A program made the position numbers and the translations under genes. Positions 17,164 through 26,125 of a stretch of 64,000 nucleotides of DNA are shown in pieces. Within the stretch, counting starts at the first letter, position 1. Every line of letters starts with the position of its first letter. Below the pieces are notes generated by a model. It saw only the letters and a list, made by a program, of their open reading frames with translations, ran no database searches and was not told the origin of the DNA. The stretch comes from Sporolactobacillus kofuensis (GTDB lineage Bacteria > Bacillota > Bacilli > Bacillales > Sporolactobacillaceae), in contig NZ_JAMXWN010000012.1 in the NCBI RefSeq assembly GCF_024125425.1, forward strand, positions 40,882-104,881, given 5' to 3'.

Positions 17164-18273
17164 TTACCTGACTGTATTTTGTTTCGCCCATTCTTCCAGC
17201 CCGATGATCGCATCATAGACCGTATCAACCGTACAGTTCATTGGATGCATTTGAATAAGTGAATTTGGTCGTGTTGCTACTTCGGCGATTTCTCTAATTT
17301 CGCCGTCTGAAATTCCTGACAATGAGAGGTCTGCAAGGCATAGTGGAAGATGGAGTGCTCGATAAAAGGGTAACAATCGTTTCATTTCGTCTTCTTTTCC
17401 CTCAATAATGAGTTCAACCATGATCCCATAGGATACTTTAATCCCATGCAATAAATGATGCGTTTCCGGCCTAATCGTCAACGCGTCATGAATGGCATGT
17501 GCAGCAGTGGCACGTCCATATTCGTCACCAAAACCTGCGACAAGACCACTCGCCATTACGTTTGTCTCCATAACTTGAGTCCAGTCATCGGTAAGCTGAC
17601 CATTACGCATATCCTGAATGGCTTTTTCGGCAGAATGAAGGGGTATTTCAAGACATTGTCGTGCAGCTTCCCGTGCAAAGTAAAGCGCTAAGCTTTTTCG
17701 ATTCGCTTGCTGCAAAAGCAGATCGGATTCATACCACTTGGCAATGGTATCAGCGACACCAGCAATGAAATAATTAATTGGAGAATCGAGAATGACACGC
17801 GGATCAATCAAGACAAGACTGGTTTGTTGTGGGTAGATTTGATGCCCAATACACTCGCCATTATCCTTATAAAGTACAGAAAGGTTGGACCAGGCAGCAC
17901 AGTTGCTTGCCATAGTCGGAAGAAGAATAACTGGAACGGTGCCTGCCTTATATCCTGCAGCTTTGGCGGTGTCTAAGACTTTGCCGCCACCGAGTCCAAT
18001 AATTGCGTCCAGCTTTTCACTTTTCAATAAATCGATCATGCGCTGAATTTCTTTAGTCGAACATTCACCATTGAAGAGGACATCAACGACATCAATGCCC
18101 TGTTCTTTCAAATCAGGGAGAAAAGGAGCAGCCTTCATCATTGATTTCGTACCATGTAGAAAAAGTACGCGCTTGATGAAACGTGCTTTAAGCGCATCGG
18201 CTAGGCGGTCGTATGCCTTCACCTCTGAGACATATTCCTGTGGGGCGATTCGTGAAACGAGTTGCAGGGTCAT
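17164..18273 (-). CDS. Iron-containing alcohol dehydrogenase, glycerol-dehydrogenase-like
   Basis: The 369-residue protein has the NAD-binding GGGKVLDTAKAAGY and the metal-binding positions of the family: Asp in VADTIAKW, His in AAHAIHDAL and His in HHLLHGIKVSYG. It belongs to the GldA branch, which oxidises glycerol or reduces small ketones and aldehydes. Its ribosome binding site is AAGGAGAG. A monocistronic gene is likely because a terminator follows it and a gap precedes it. Exact substrate unknown. Confidence 0.85.
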   Translation of the reverse strand: MTLQLVSRIAPQEYVSEVKAYDRLADALKARFIKRVLFLHGTKSMMKAAPFLPDLKEQGIDVVDVLFNGECSTKEIQRMIDLLKSEKLDAIIGLGGGKVLDTAKAAGYKAGTVPVILLPTMASNCAAWSNLSVLYKDNGECIGHQIYPQQTSLVLIDPRVILDSPINYFIAGVADTIAKWYESDLLLQQANRKSLALYFAREAARQCLEIPLHSAEKAIQDMRNGQLTDDWTQVMETNVMASGLVAGFGDEYGRATAAHAIHDALTIRPETHHLLHGIKVSYGIMVELIIEGKEDEMKRLLPFYRALHLPLCLADLSLSGISDGEIREIAEVATRPNSLIQMHPMNCTVDTVYDAIIGLEEWAKQNTVR

Positions 18274-18567
18274 TTACATTCTCTCCTTCATAACGTACCG
18301 GTTCTCATGATTTAGATTGCTCAAAATCACCAGTTGTGGACTATATAGTAGTCGTTTTATCCATAACCTGTCAATAAAAAAAACTTGCAATCAAGCAAAA
18401 ATTTGCGCATTGATTCATGAACAAGTATCCATTATGCACTTATTTTTCGTAAATGCCTTTTATTAGATACAATTATTCATTTTCACTATACTGAATATAT
18501 GCAACAGTTTTGGGATGGACGGATCGGCATTCAAACAATTATTCATTTTAAAGGGTTGGTGAAATCA

Positions 18568-19527
18568 ATGGAGAAAATCGTATTTGGATTTGAAGATGAA
18601 TTTTTTTCGAAGACAGAAATTGAGCAGCTTGTTGAAAAATATAAAGACATCTTTACTTTTGTCTTCGTGAATAACAACGATTTGCCTAGTGAAGAGTCTT
18701 TAGAAGATGCCGTAGCATATATAGGAGAGCCGTCTGATGTGTTACTAAGAGCAATGCCTCATTTGCGTTGGTTGCAACTGCCAAGTGCCGGGGCGAATCA
18801 TTTCGTAAAACATCCCGACCTTTCTCAAAATGTTGTCTTGACAAATTCAAGCGGCGTTTTCGGAACTTTAGGTGCTGAGCACACATTGGCACTTCTTCTT
18901 GCACTTACCCGAGAGATTCCTTTACACGTGCGCCAAACTGACCAGCATTTATGGAAAGAAAGTAGCCATTGCCGCCAACTTGATGAGGCGACAGCCGCCA
19001 TTATTGGTTATGGAGATATTGGATCTGAAATCGCACATCGCTTAAAAGCTTTTGGGACACGAGTTTTAGCAGTGAAACGAACGGTTCGTCAAGTACCAGA
19101 AGATGCCGATGCAGTCTTTGATCTGAATGATCTGGATGAAGTGCTCAGTAAATCTGATTTTGTGATTAATGTGCTTCCTTTAACTGAAGAAACCCAAAAT
19201 TTGTTCGATAGCGACAGATTTCATGCGATGAAACAAGAGGCTTTGTTCATCAATGTTGGCCGAGGAGGAACGGTCGATGAAAATGCCCTGATTCATGCAC
19301 TTGAGTCAGGAAAGCTCGATGGTGCTGGCCTCGATGTTACGGCAGAAGAACCATTGCCTCACTCGAGTAGACTTTGGGATCTTCCCAATGTCTTGATTAC
19401 GTCTCACTCATTAGGTGTTGGTCCGGGAAAGTCGAAGAAAAGAACTGCGCTGATTAAGAGAAATCTGGAAAACTTTTATTTAAATCGAAAACTTGAAAAT
19501 AGTGTAGACCGAAAACTTGGCTATTAA
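18568..19527 (+). CDS. D-isomer-specific 2-hydroxyacid dehydrogenase
   Basis: The 319-residue protein has the NAD-binding loop AAIIGYGDIGSEIAHRLKAFG, the catalytic Arg in FINVGRGGTVDE, the Glu in LDVTAEEPLP and a His in LITSHSLG, so the R-E-H triad is present. The last motif is SHS rather than the usual PH. Start is the ATG at 18568 after a modest GGTGA site. The family reduces 2-ketoacids to D-hydroxyacids; the substrate cannot be assigned. A terminator follows at 19575. Confidence 0.85.
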   Translation: MEKIVFGFEDEFFSKTEIEQLVEKYKDIFTFVFVNNNDLPSEESLEDAVAYIGEPSDVLLRAMPHLRWLQLPSAGANHFVKHPDLSQNVVLTNSSGVFGTLGAEHTLALLLALTREIPLHVRQTDQHLWKESSHCRQLDEATAAIIGYGDIGSEIAHRLKAFGTRVLAVKRTVRQVPEDADAVFDLNDLDEVLSKSDFVINVLPLTEETQNLFDSDRFHAMKQEALFINVGRGGTVDENALIHALESGKLDGAGLDVTAEEPLPHSSRLWDLPNVLITSHSLGVGPGKSKKRTALIKRNLENFYLNRKLENSVDRKLGY

Positions 19528-19574
19528 TCGTAATCTTTGATTTTCATAGTTAAAGCTTTTCATAAAGGGATAAA

Positions 19575-19607
19575 TCATGTCTCCGTTCGTTCGGAGGCAT
19601 TTTTTTA
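19575..19607 (+). terminator. Terminator after the hydroxyacid dehydrogenase
   Basis: ATGTCTCCG pairs with CGGAGGCAT, followed by seven Ts. Confidence 0.8.
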
Positions 19608-19696
19608 TATCATCCATGCGAAATTTCATTCATTTCATTTCATTTCATCCGCAACAAACTTGTAATCTAAATTTGTCAAAAGAACGCAGAAAATGT

Positions 19697-19705
19697 TGGT
19701 ATAAT
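19697..19705 (+). promoter_or_regulatory. Extended -10 promoter of the M23 peptidase gene
   Basis: TGGTATAAT is a TGn extended -10 with perfect TATAAT; no good -35 stands 17 nt upstream. Confidence 0.55.
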
Positions 19706-19791
19706 AGTTACATTAAGTTTCATTGAAAATGGAACCCCCAAAGCATGGAGAAGAAAGAGATTGATTGATAACGATAAGGAGTCTGGTAGAA

Positions 19792-21147
19792 TTGATAAGA
19801 AAAATGAAAGTGATGGTCGCAACATGCCTCTCATGCTCCTTGATTTTAGGAATAGATGGTGGGACAGTGCTGGCGCAATCCCAGTCTCAACTCAAAGAAA
19901 AATTAAATACGATTCAGAAGAAGCAACAAGAGAATAAGAATGATTTGGCCTCCTCGAAAAAAAAGCTGTCGAAGAATAAAGATAAACAAGATGTAGTAAT
20001 TAGTAATCTTAAAGAATCAGAGAAAAAAATCGCAACGATGAATCAAAGCATTAATCAGACAAAACAAAGAGTTGATCAAAATCAACAAGACATGGCTACA
20101 CTGAAGAAAGAGATTAAGAAGATCGATGGACGTATTAAAGTAAGAGGAGCGCTTTTAAGAGGTAGGATTCGTTCTATATATATCAGTGGCGGAGCAGTCA
20201 GTTATTTGGATGTGCTCATGGGTTCAAAAAGTTTCGGAAATTTTCTTGACCGGTTACTTGCGCTTAAAATGATTACCGACCAAGACAATAAGATCATAAA
20301 CGATCAGAAAAATGATCGACATACTCAATTGACAAAGCAGAAGAAGCTTCAGACAGTTTTGGTCCAAACAACGGATGCGTTACATAATCTTCAAACGATG
20401 AAGACTGGACTTGCTCAGGAACATGCACATAAAAAAGATTTACTCGCACAACTTAAGGATCAAGCGTCTGATATTGAAAAGACGGTCATGTCTTCTGGAG
20501 AACAATCCGATATCTTAAGTGCTCAAGCATCAATAATCAAGCAACAATTGGCTGACCTTGCAGATAGAGAAGCGAAAAAGAAAGCAGAGGCACGGTCACA
20601 GGCAAAGGCTGATATTGAACAAGTTTCCGCAACAGTGAAATCGAACAGTGAATCTACTCAAAAAAGTGTCTCCGTTCAAAATGAACAGCAGACCTCAGCT
20701 GAAACGGTTTCATCAAACAACGACACATCAACAGAGCATTCCAATGCAAGTTTCATCATGCCGGCTGCAGGATATATATCATCAGGATTTGGTTATCGAT
20801 CATTCGACAATGGATTTCACCCGGGAATTGATATTGCAAATAGTACAGGAACACCAATACATGCCGCTGCGGACGGTGTTGTATTCCGTGCCTACCAGTC
20901 TTCGAGTTATGGAAATGTTGTGATGATCTCACATTCGATTGGTGGGAAGATCTATACGACGGTTTATGCGCACATGAGCTCGTATTCTGTATCTTCCGGT
21001 CAGAGTGTCTCTCAGGGTCAGGTTATTGGCTCAATGGGAAGCACTGGTGAATCTACGGGCTCACATTTGCACTTTGAACTCTATGTTGGTCCATGGACGC
21101 CGCCACCGCATAATGGCGCTGTGAATCCATTAAACTATATTCACTAA
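19792..21147 (+). CDS. Secreted coiled-coil M23 peptidoglycan endopeptidase
   Basis: A signal peptide (IRKMKVMVATCLSCSLILG up to LAQS near residue 30) is followed by long coiled coils to about residue 280, rich in Lys, Gln and Asp, of the PcsB/EnvC type. A Ser/Thr/Gln linker leads to the C-terminal M23 domain with HPGIDIA, the HMSSY region and the zinc pair HLHFEL. It should cleave peptidoglycan cross-links outside the cell, perhaps gated by the coiled coil. The TTG at 19792 is chosen, 9 nt after AAGGAGT. A terminator follows. Confidence 0.9.
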   Translation: MIRKMKVMVATCLSCSLILGIDGGTVLAQSQSQLKEKLNTIQKKQQENKNDLASSKKKLSKNKDKQDVVISNLKESEKKIATMNQSINQTKQRVDQNQQDMATLKKEIKKIDGRIKVRGALLRGRIRSIYISGGAVSYLDVLMGSKSFGNFLDRLLALKMITDQDNKIINDQKNDRHTQLTKQKKLQTVLVQTTDALHNLQTMKTGLAQEHAHKKDLLAQLKDQASDIEKTVMSSGEQSDILSAQASIIKQQLADLADREAKKKAEARSQAKADIEQVSATVKSNSESTQKSVSVQNEQQTSAETVSSNNDTSTEHSNASFIMPAAGYISSGFGYRSFDNGFHPGIDIANSTGTPIHAAADGVVFRAYQSSSYGNVVMISHSIGGKIYTTVYAHMSSYSVSSGQSVSQGQVIGSMGSTGESTGSHLHFELYVGPWTPPPHNGAVNPLNYIH

Positions 21148-21166
21148 TCTAAGAGCGGTGAGATGA

Positions 21167-21193
21167 AGAGCCAGAGACACTGGCTCTTTTTTT
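21167..21193 (+). terminator. Terminator of the M23 peptidase gene
   Basis: AAGAGCCAG pairs with CTGGCTCTT, then a T run. Confidence 0.85.
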
Positions 21194-21220
21194 AGTATTA
21201 AACTATTCGCTTAGTAATAA

Positions 21221-21283
21221 AGCGAGCAATCGCAGCGCAAGTGATGCAAAATCAAAGAATGGACGGTTTTTGCCCAATTTTTC
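21221..21283 (+). repeat. Dispersed repeat, copy D (right end only)
   Basis: AGCGAGCAATCGCAGCGCAA followed by GTGATGCAAAATCAAAGAA and GGACGG matches the right ends of copies A and E. The left half is missing. Confidence 0.6.
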
Positions 21284-21449
21284 TTGTTATAAATGTAAAT
21301 TGATTTGGAATAGAGAAATGAATTTAAGCGAAAAAACCAACCTTTTTAAAGAGCTCCTGACTGTTCTGTTTCATTGCCTCAGGCATACAGATAGAATGAA
21401 TGCAAAAATATGGGATTTTTTGGATTCGGACAGAAAGGGGCAACTTATC

Positions 21450-22616
21450 ATGAAACATCAGCAAATTTGTGGCATCATTAACTTGAATGAATCAATGCAC
21501 CACATTTCCCCCATTACTGCACATCGACCTATTGCAAGTTTGCCCTTTTGTGGCAGATATCGACTGATTGACTTTCCATTATCAAATCTTACGCATGCAG
21601 GTATCGCATCCATCGGTGTTTTTACGAATAAACACTATCGTTCGCTCTATAATCATGTACGTAGCGGCAGTGACTGGGATATCGAGGGGACCAGTGGTGG
21701 GCTGTTCTTCTTTGGACCGGATACGTATCCGAGTATGTCCGAAATGACAGTAGGAGATCTCCCAATCTACTATAATAATCTCGAGTTTATTGAAAAGTCA
21801 GGCGCTGAGTACGTGATTGTAATGGGTTCTCGAACGTTATGCAATCTCGATGTACATGCCATTCTCCGTCATCATGAGGAACAGAATGCTGAATTGACTG
21901 TCGTTTATAAAACGGTAAAGAGTAGCAGGATTCATTCTTTGTCAAAAACATGTTTTCGGGTTAATCGTTACGGCGAAATATATGCTCTCTCACCATGTTC
22001 TTCTCAGAATGATCAGCCGATCTTAGCAAATATGGAAATATATTTTATGCGTTGTTCCCTTTTTACAAAATTAGTGCGCCATTTCATGGCAAGCAATGAA
22101 CTTTACAATTTGAGAGATGCTTTACATCAGTTTGTTTCCGATGTCGAAACAAATGGATTTGAATATACAGGTTACATGCGAACGATACATTCTGTTCAGG
22201 ATTACTATGAAGCGAATATGGATATGCTCAGTGAATCGAATCGGAATGCTCTGATATGTGGAAATCACCCAATTGAGACAAGAATCAAAAATGAAGCCCC
22301 TACCTATTATGGAAACTATGCTACACAGGCGCAATCGCTTGTCGCAAATGGCTGCATCATTGACGGAGTGATCAGGGAATCAATTTTTGGTCGAAAGAGT
22401 AAGGTGATGCGCGATGCAGAAATTGAATCAAGTATCCTAATGGATGGGTGTATCATTGGTTCAGGCGCATATCTCAAGCACGTCATTCTGGATAATGGTA
22501 CTTATATTGCGCCACATACTCAATTGATTGGTTCTGAAAAGCATCCCATTGTCCTTGATAAAAAAGTTAACGCGGGGTATGGACATTTTAAGGACGAGTT
22601 TTCGACAAGATCTTAA
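21450..22616 (+). CDS. glgD: GlgD-like ADP-glucose pyrophosphorylase homologue
   Basis: The 388-residue protein shows the nucleotidyltransferase fold beginning ASLPFCGRYRLIDFPLSNL, then FGPDTYPS, VIVMGSRTLCNLDV and C-terminal left-handed beta-helix repeats (GCIIDGVIRESIFGRKSKV). It matches GlgD, the regulatory partner of GlgC in glycogen synthesis. The usual GGxGxRL loop at the start is absent, consistent with a non-catalytic GlgD. Start is the ATG at 21450 after GAAAGGGG. No glgB, glgC, glgA or glgP is adjacent, which is unusual. Confidence 0.85.
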   Translation: MKHQQICGIINLNESMHHISPITAHRPIASLPFCGRYRLIDFPLSNLTHAGIASIGVFTNKHYRSLYNHVRSGSDWDIEGTSGGLFFFGPDTYPSMSEMTVGDLPIYYNNLEFIEKSGAEYVIVMGSRTLCNLDVHAILRHHEEQNAELTVVYKTVKSSRIHSLSKTCFRVNRYGEIYALSPCSSQNDQPILANMEIYFMRCSLFTKLVRHFMASNELYNLRDALHQFVSDVETNGFEYTGYMRTIHSVQDYYEANMDMLSESNRNALICGNHPIETRIKNEAPTYYGNYATQAQSLVANGCIIDGVIRESIFGRKSKVMRDAEIESSILMDGCIIGSGAYLKHVILDNGTYIAPHTQLIGSEKHPIVLDKKVNAGYGHFKDEFSTRS

Positions 22617-22699
22617 CTTTTTTCAACAAAAAAAGTTTTAAAATACAGATTCAAGGGAATTAACCAATTGAAAAGCTAAAAAATTGAGGAGGGAAGCTG

Positions 22700-23083
22700 A
22701 TGAGAAAGTTAATTTTTTACACGTACCCGAGTTGTACATCATGCCGGAAAACAAAGGGCTGGCTGAAAGATCATGATGTAACCTATGAGGAGAGACATTT
22801 ATTCCGTAATCGGCCGGATGCTAAGGAATTACTTGAAATGATTAAGTTATCGAAATCAGGCATCGAGGATTTACTTGCAACACGAAGTGCAACATATAAA
22901 CAGTTAGATGTGAACCTCAATGAATTACCATTGAGCAAAGCTCTTCAGCTTCTTTCCGATGAGCCTAAATTGTTGAAGAGACCAATTATCACAGATGGAC
23001 AACAACTTATTGTCGGTTTTCATCAGGAAGACTTACAGAGACTGATGAATACGAAAAGAAGAGAACAACAATCAATCAGTTAA
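22700..23083 (+). CDS. mgsR: Spx/ArsC-family stress regulator MgsR
   Basis: The 127-residue thioredoxin-fold protein begins RKLIFYTYPSCTSCRKTKGW, with the redox CxxC at residues 12-15, and carries the Spx/ArsC hallmark LLKRPIITDGQQLIVGF. In B. subtilis MgsR (YqgZ) sits beside the comG region and modulates a part of the general stress regulon by contacting RNA polymerase. Here it also precedes comGA, which supports the name. GAGGAGGGA precedes the ATG. A terminator separates it from comGA. Confidence 0.85.
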   Translation: MRKLIFYTYPSCTSCRKTKGWLKDHDVTYEERHLFRNRPDAKELLEMIKLSKSGIEDLLATRSATYKQLDVNLNELPLSKALQLLSDEPKLLKRPIITDGQQLIVGFHQEDLQRLMNTKRREQQSIS

Positions 23084-23088
23084 CCGAC

Positions 23089-23118
23089 AACAGGTATCCG
23101 ATCCGGATGCCTGTTTTC
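23089..23118 (+). terminator. Terminator of mgsR
   Basis: AACAGGTATCCG pairs with CGGATGCCTGTT, followed by TT. Confidence 0.8.
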
Positions 23119-23237
23119 TAGTGTTGCAACAAAAATTGTAATAAAAGAAGGAAATAAGAGACCGATGTAGAATATAGTCAATAGCCCTTTTTTCCGAAAT
23201 AACCAGTTTTCATGGACTAATGAAAGCAGGTGATTTC

Positions 23238-24329
23238 GTGGATCAATTCGATCATGATGTTGTGAACAGAAGCCTCGAATTATTGCAGCAAGCGTATACG
23301 TCAGGTGCATCAGACATTCATTTTACCCCTCGAAGCCTCGACACTTTAGTTGAATTAAGAATTAACGGTTACCTTTACGAATGTACAGTTTTAAATCCAA
23401 CCGTGGCCGAACGAATGATTAATCATTTTAAGTTCATGTCCGGAATGGATATTGGTGAACATCGTCTTCCTCAGAGTGGTGCCATGGTCTCCCTGATTAA
23501 TCATCTTCCTGTCTCCTTACGGATGTCTGTACTTCCAACCCCAAATAAAGAAAGTCTTGTGATTCGATTATTACCCCAACAGAATGAAGTACCCATCGAT
23601 GATCTAACAGTATTTGATGAAGCCAAAAGAAGTTTGAATGCACTCATGTCGTACGAAAACGGTTTGATCCTCATTTCTGGGCCAACAGGTTCCGGTAAAA
23701 CAACCACGCTCTATAGTTTGCTTTCTACCCTTCAGAGACGCTATCATGCCCGAGTCATCACAATTGAAGATCCAATTGAAAAGAAAAATGATGCTTTTAT
23801 TCAGATGGAAGTAAATGAGAAAGCAAATTTCACGTATGCAAAAGGGTTTCGCGCGATCTTACGCCATGATCCGGATATTGTGATGATCGGCGAAATTCGT
23901 GATGAGGAAACGGCAAAAATAGCTGTACGAGCTGCGCTAAGTGGACATTTAGTGCTCTCTACTGTTCACGCATCGAATGCATCTTCTACGTTACAGAGAA
24001 TGTTTGAACTTGGCATTCCGCGATTTGATTTGAAGGAAACGTTAGTTGCGGTAATTGCAGAACGCTTAGTAACAATTCAATGTCCTGAATGTGGGCAAGT
24101 CTGTGTACAGCATTGTACACATCGCCATCATCCTGATCGTACCGGCGTTTTCGAAATACTCGCCGGAATGGCACTCCATGATCTTCTTTCGGCAACGTAT
24201 TCTGGGCATCGCCGCTCAACAAGCTACAAAACGATTGAGGATTATTTGGAGGAAGGGGTAGAAAGCGGTTGGATTGCCGCAGACACTTTGAGGAGGGCGC
24301 ATAATGATTTTTCGAAGAAACTGGACTAA
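23238..24329 (+). CDS. comGA: Competence traffic ATPase ComGA
   Basis: ComGA is the secretion ATPase that powers assembly of the competence pseudopilus. The protein has ASDIHFTPR, a Walker A loop GPTGSGKTTTLYSL, an Asp box VITIEDPIE, Walker B IVMIGEIRDEETA and a zinc-type CPECG with further Cys and His near residue 290. The GTG at 23238 aligns with the B. subtilis start, with AGGTGA close upstream; an ATG at 23220 has no ribosome binding site. It overlaps comGB by 26 nt. I see no convincing ComK box pair upstream. Confidence 0.92.
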   Translation: MDQFDHDVVNRSLELLQQAYTSGASDIHFTPRSLDTLVELRINGYLYECTVLNPTVAERMINHFKFMSGMDIGEHRLPQSGAMVSLINHLPVSLRMSVLPTPNKESLVIRLLPQQNEVPIDDLTVFDEAKRSLNALMSYENGLILISGPTGSGKTTTLYSLLSTLQRRYHARVITIEDPIEKKNDAFIQMEVNEKANFTYAKGFRAILRHDPDIVMIGEIRDEETAKIAVRAALSGHLVLSTVHASNASSTLQRMFELGIPRFDLKETLVAVIAERLVTIQCPECGQVCVQHCTHRHHPDRTGVFEILAGMALHDLLSATYSGHRRSTSYKTIEDYLEEGVESGWIAADTLRRAHNDFSKKLD

Positions 24330-25335
24330 GAAAGATCAAGCACAATTATTAATTGAGCTTGGCCGCTGCTTGCATGATGGTTATCCGCTTAGCACCGCAA
24401 TTGAACTTCAAGATTATAATAGACGACCGAAGTTGGCAGAAGATATGAAGTACATGTATCAAGCGATGCGAGCAGGATTAGCCTTTCATGAAGGATTGCG
24501 AGCACTTAGATTTCCAGAAGAAGTGGTACACGCCATATATTTTGCGGAAGCCGGTGGTACATTACCTACGGCGCTCATGGAAACAGGTACGATGCTGCAA
24601 CGAAGAGAATATTTTAAGGAACGCATGCGGCGCTTTACTCGATATCCGTTATTTCTCCTTTGGGTTCTGTTCTCCATCATGTTTGTCATTGGTCGATTTC
24701 TTTTACCGAGTTTTACCCAACTCTATCGATCATTATCCCTGGATCTTCCACTCATCACAAGGATGTTCCTCTATATCGCTGATCACCCAGAAAGCGTGTT
24801 GCTCATACTCTTAATTAGTGGATCACTCTTTGGTTTCATTCTCTTCCTTTTTCAGAAACAACCGCTTATGATTCGAGTTAAAATGATTTCACGACTACCG
24901 ATAATTGGAAATGCCATCCGCCTCTACCATACCCACCAATTCTCATTTCACTTAGGAAGCTTTTTGGGCTCTGGAATGACCATCAAACAATCGTTGCATA
25001 TTTTGACACAGGAAGGGACCTCACCTTTTCTGAGAAGTGAAGCAGAACGAATAGAGAAGCAATTGCGAAGCGGGTACTCATTAGTATCCTGCGTGAAGCG
25101 TTCGATCTATTATCTTCCTGAACTTGTGGAAACGATTAAACAAGGGGAACGTCACGGTGCCCTTGATCGATCGCTGAGCCAATATAGTACGCGATTGATC
25201 CGAAAAATGGAACAACAGTCAAAACAAATGCTCTCCCTATTTCAGCCCGTACTGCTCATACTTGTTGGAGGGTTTGTACTCATCATGTTTCTCTCCGTTC
25301 TAGTACCTGTCTTTCAGATGATTAACGGTCTTTAA
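24304..25335 (+). CDS. comGB: Competence pseudopilus membrane protein ComGB
   Basis: The 343-residue protein is a GspF/PilC-type platform with two T2SSF domains and three strong membrane helices (about residues 115-137, 160-183, 315-338). AIYFAEAGGTLPTAL and LGSFLGSGMTIKQSL mark the two repeats. It overlaps comGA and ends in LVPVFQMINGL. The operon stops here: the next gene is on the other strand and overlaps the comGB end by 14 nt, so comGC-comGG are absent from this locus. Confidence 0.92.
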   Translation: MIFRRNWTKKDQAQLLIELGRCLHDGYPLSTAIELQDYNRRPKLAEDMKYMYQAMRAGLAFHEGLRALRFPEEVVHAIYFAEAGGTLPTALMETGTMLQRREYFKERMRRFTRYPLFLLWVLFSIMFVIGRFLLPSFTQLYRSLSLDLPLITRMFLYIADHPESVLLILLISGSLFGFILFLFQKQPLMIRVKMISRLPIIGNAIRLYHTHQFSFHLGSFLGSGMTIKQSLHILTQEGTSPFLRSEAERIEKQLRSGYSLVSCVKRSIYYLPELVETIKQGERHGALDRSLSQYSTRLIRKMEQQSKQMLSLFQPVLLILVGGFVLIMFLSVLVPVFQMINGL

Positions 25336-26125
25336 TTAAATCAGGTAGAAAAGTTGAGGATTGAAGATAAAATAAACCTGCGTTAATTAACTTTACTTTT
25401 ATGACCGGTTTGTACTGTTCTTCAAGCGCTTTTTTTTCTTGTGTGTAGCGTTCAGGTTTCAGTTCCTGATAGTCATAAAAAGAGTCCAATAACTGTTGAT
25501 CTTTTTCCCACCGCTCATTTGCTTGATCCGCCCAATCTGTTGGTTCAGTATTTAACTCCGCTTCGATGAATCGTTCAATACGGCGAATTCCGCTATTGAT
25601 CGTAATGAGTGGGCTAAGTGTATAACAGTAGTCTGGCATTTTCTGATTAAGCTGAAGTCTCTTGAGCATTGATTGAAAACCTTCAATTAGTGTGCCATTA
25701 ATCAATTGAAGACCGACAGAGCGAATGAAATCTTTTTTCAAGTCACATTGGTAACTGATCTTTAGGTTTAGTCCTAGCCATGGTTCAAGAGCAGGGGCTG
25801 ATTGTGACGGAAGAATCTGATACATGCGAATAAATCTACCCAATTCCTCTACGGTATTCATAATTTGGTGGAGACGCGGCGATCCAAAATGAATAAATTC
25901 ACCATCATTATCGTTATCGTTTAGTCTGAAAGTGAGCGTCGCTAATTCTGGTTCAGCTCCGATCTGTTCAATATAATGCCAGTAAAAGGGACGGTTCATT
26001 AATCTTTTGTCCATCTCTTTCGTTAATTGAACTTTTAGTTGGTCCGCACTCGAAACAGGAAGTATACTGCAACCTGAACTCGAAAAAAACCGTACAAGAA
26101 AGTCATGAATTTCCGCCTGCTGCAT
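25322..26125 (-). CDS. yqhG: YqhG family protein
   Basis: The 267-residue protein matches the uncharacterised YqhG family of Bacillales, which always accompanies the YqhH helicase. It has no membrane segment or catalytic motif that I recognise; acidic and aromatic residues are frequent. The start is the ATG at 26125, 9 nt from AAGGAG, because the ATG at 26134 directly abuts that site. The gene overlaps the end of yqhH by 23 nt and is convergent with comGB. Confidence 0.85.
   Translation of the reverse strand: MQQAEIHDFLVRFFSSSGCSILPVSSADQLKVQLTKEMDKRLMNRPFYWHYIEQIGAEPELATLTFRLNDNDNDGEFIHFGSPRLHQIMNTVEELGRFIRMYQILPSQSAPALEPWLGLNLKISYQCDLKKDFIRSVGLQLINGTLIEGFQSMLKRLQLNQKMPDYCYTLSPLITINSGIRRIERFIEAELNTEPTDWADQANERWEKDQQLLDSFYDYQELKPERYTQEKKALEEQYKPVIKVKLINAGLFYLQSSTFLPDLIKDR

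Noticed and set aside
19661..19679. WalR-like box TGTAAT...TGTCAA before the M23 peptidase gene
   Set aside because: The half-sites are 7 nt apart instead of the required 5.
23119..23237. ComK boxes upstream of comGA
   Set aside because: Only AT-rich stretches such as AAATAACCAGTTT are found; no two AAAA-N5-TTTT boxes at the proper distance.
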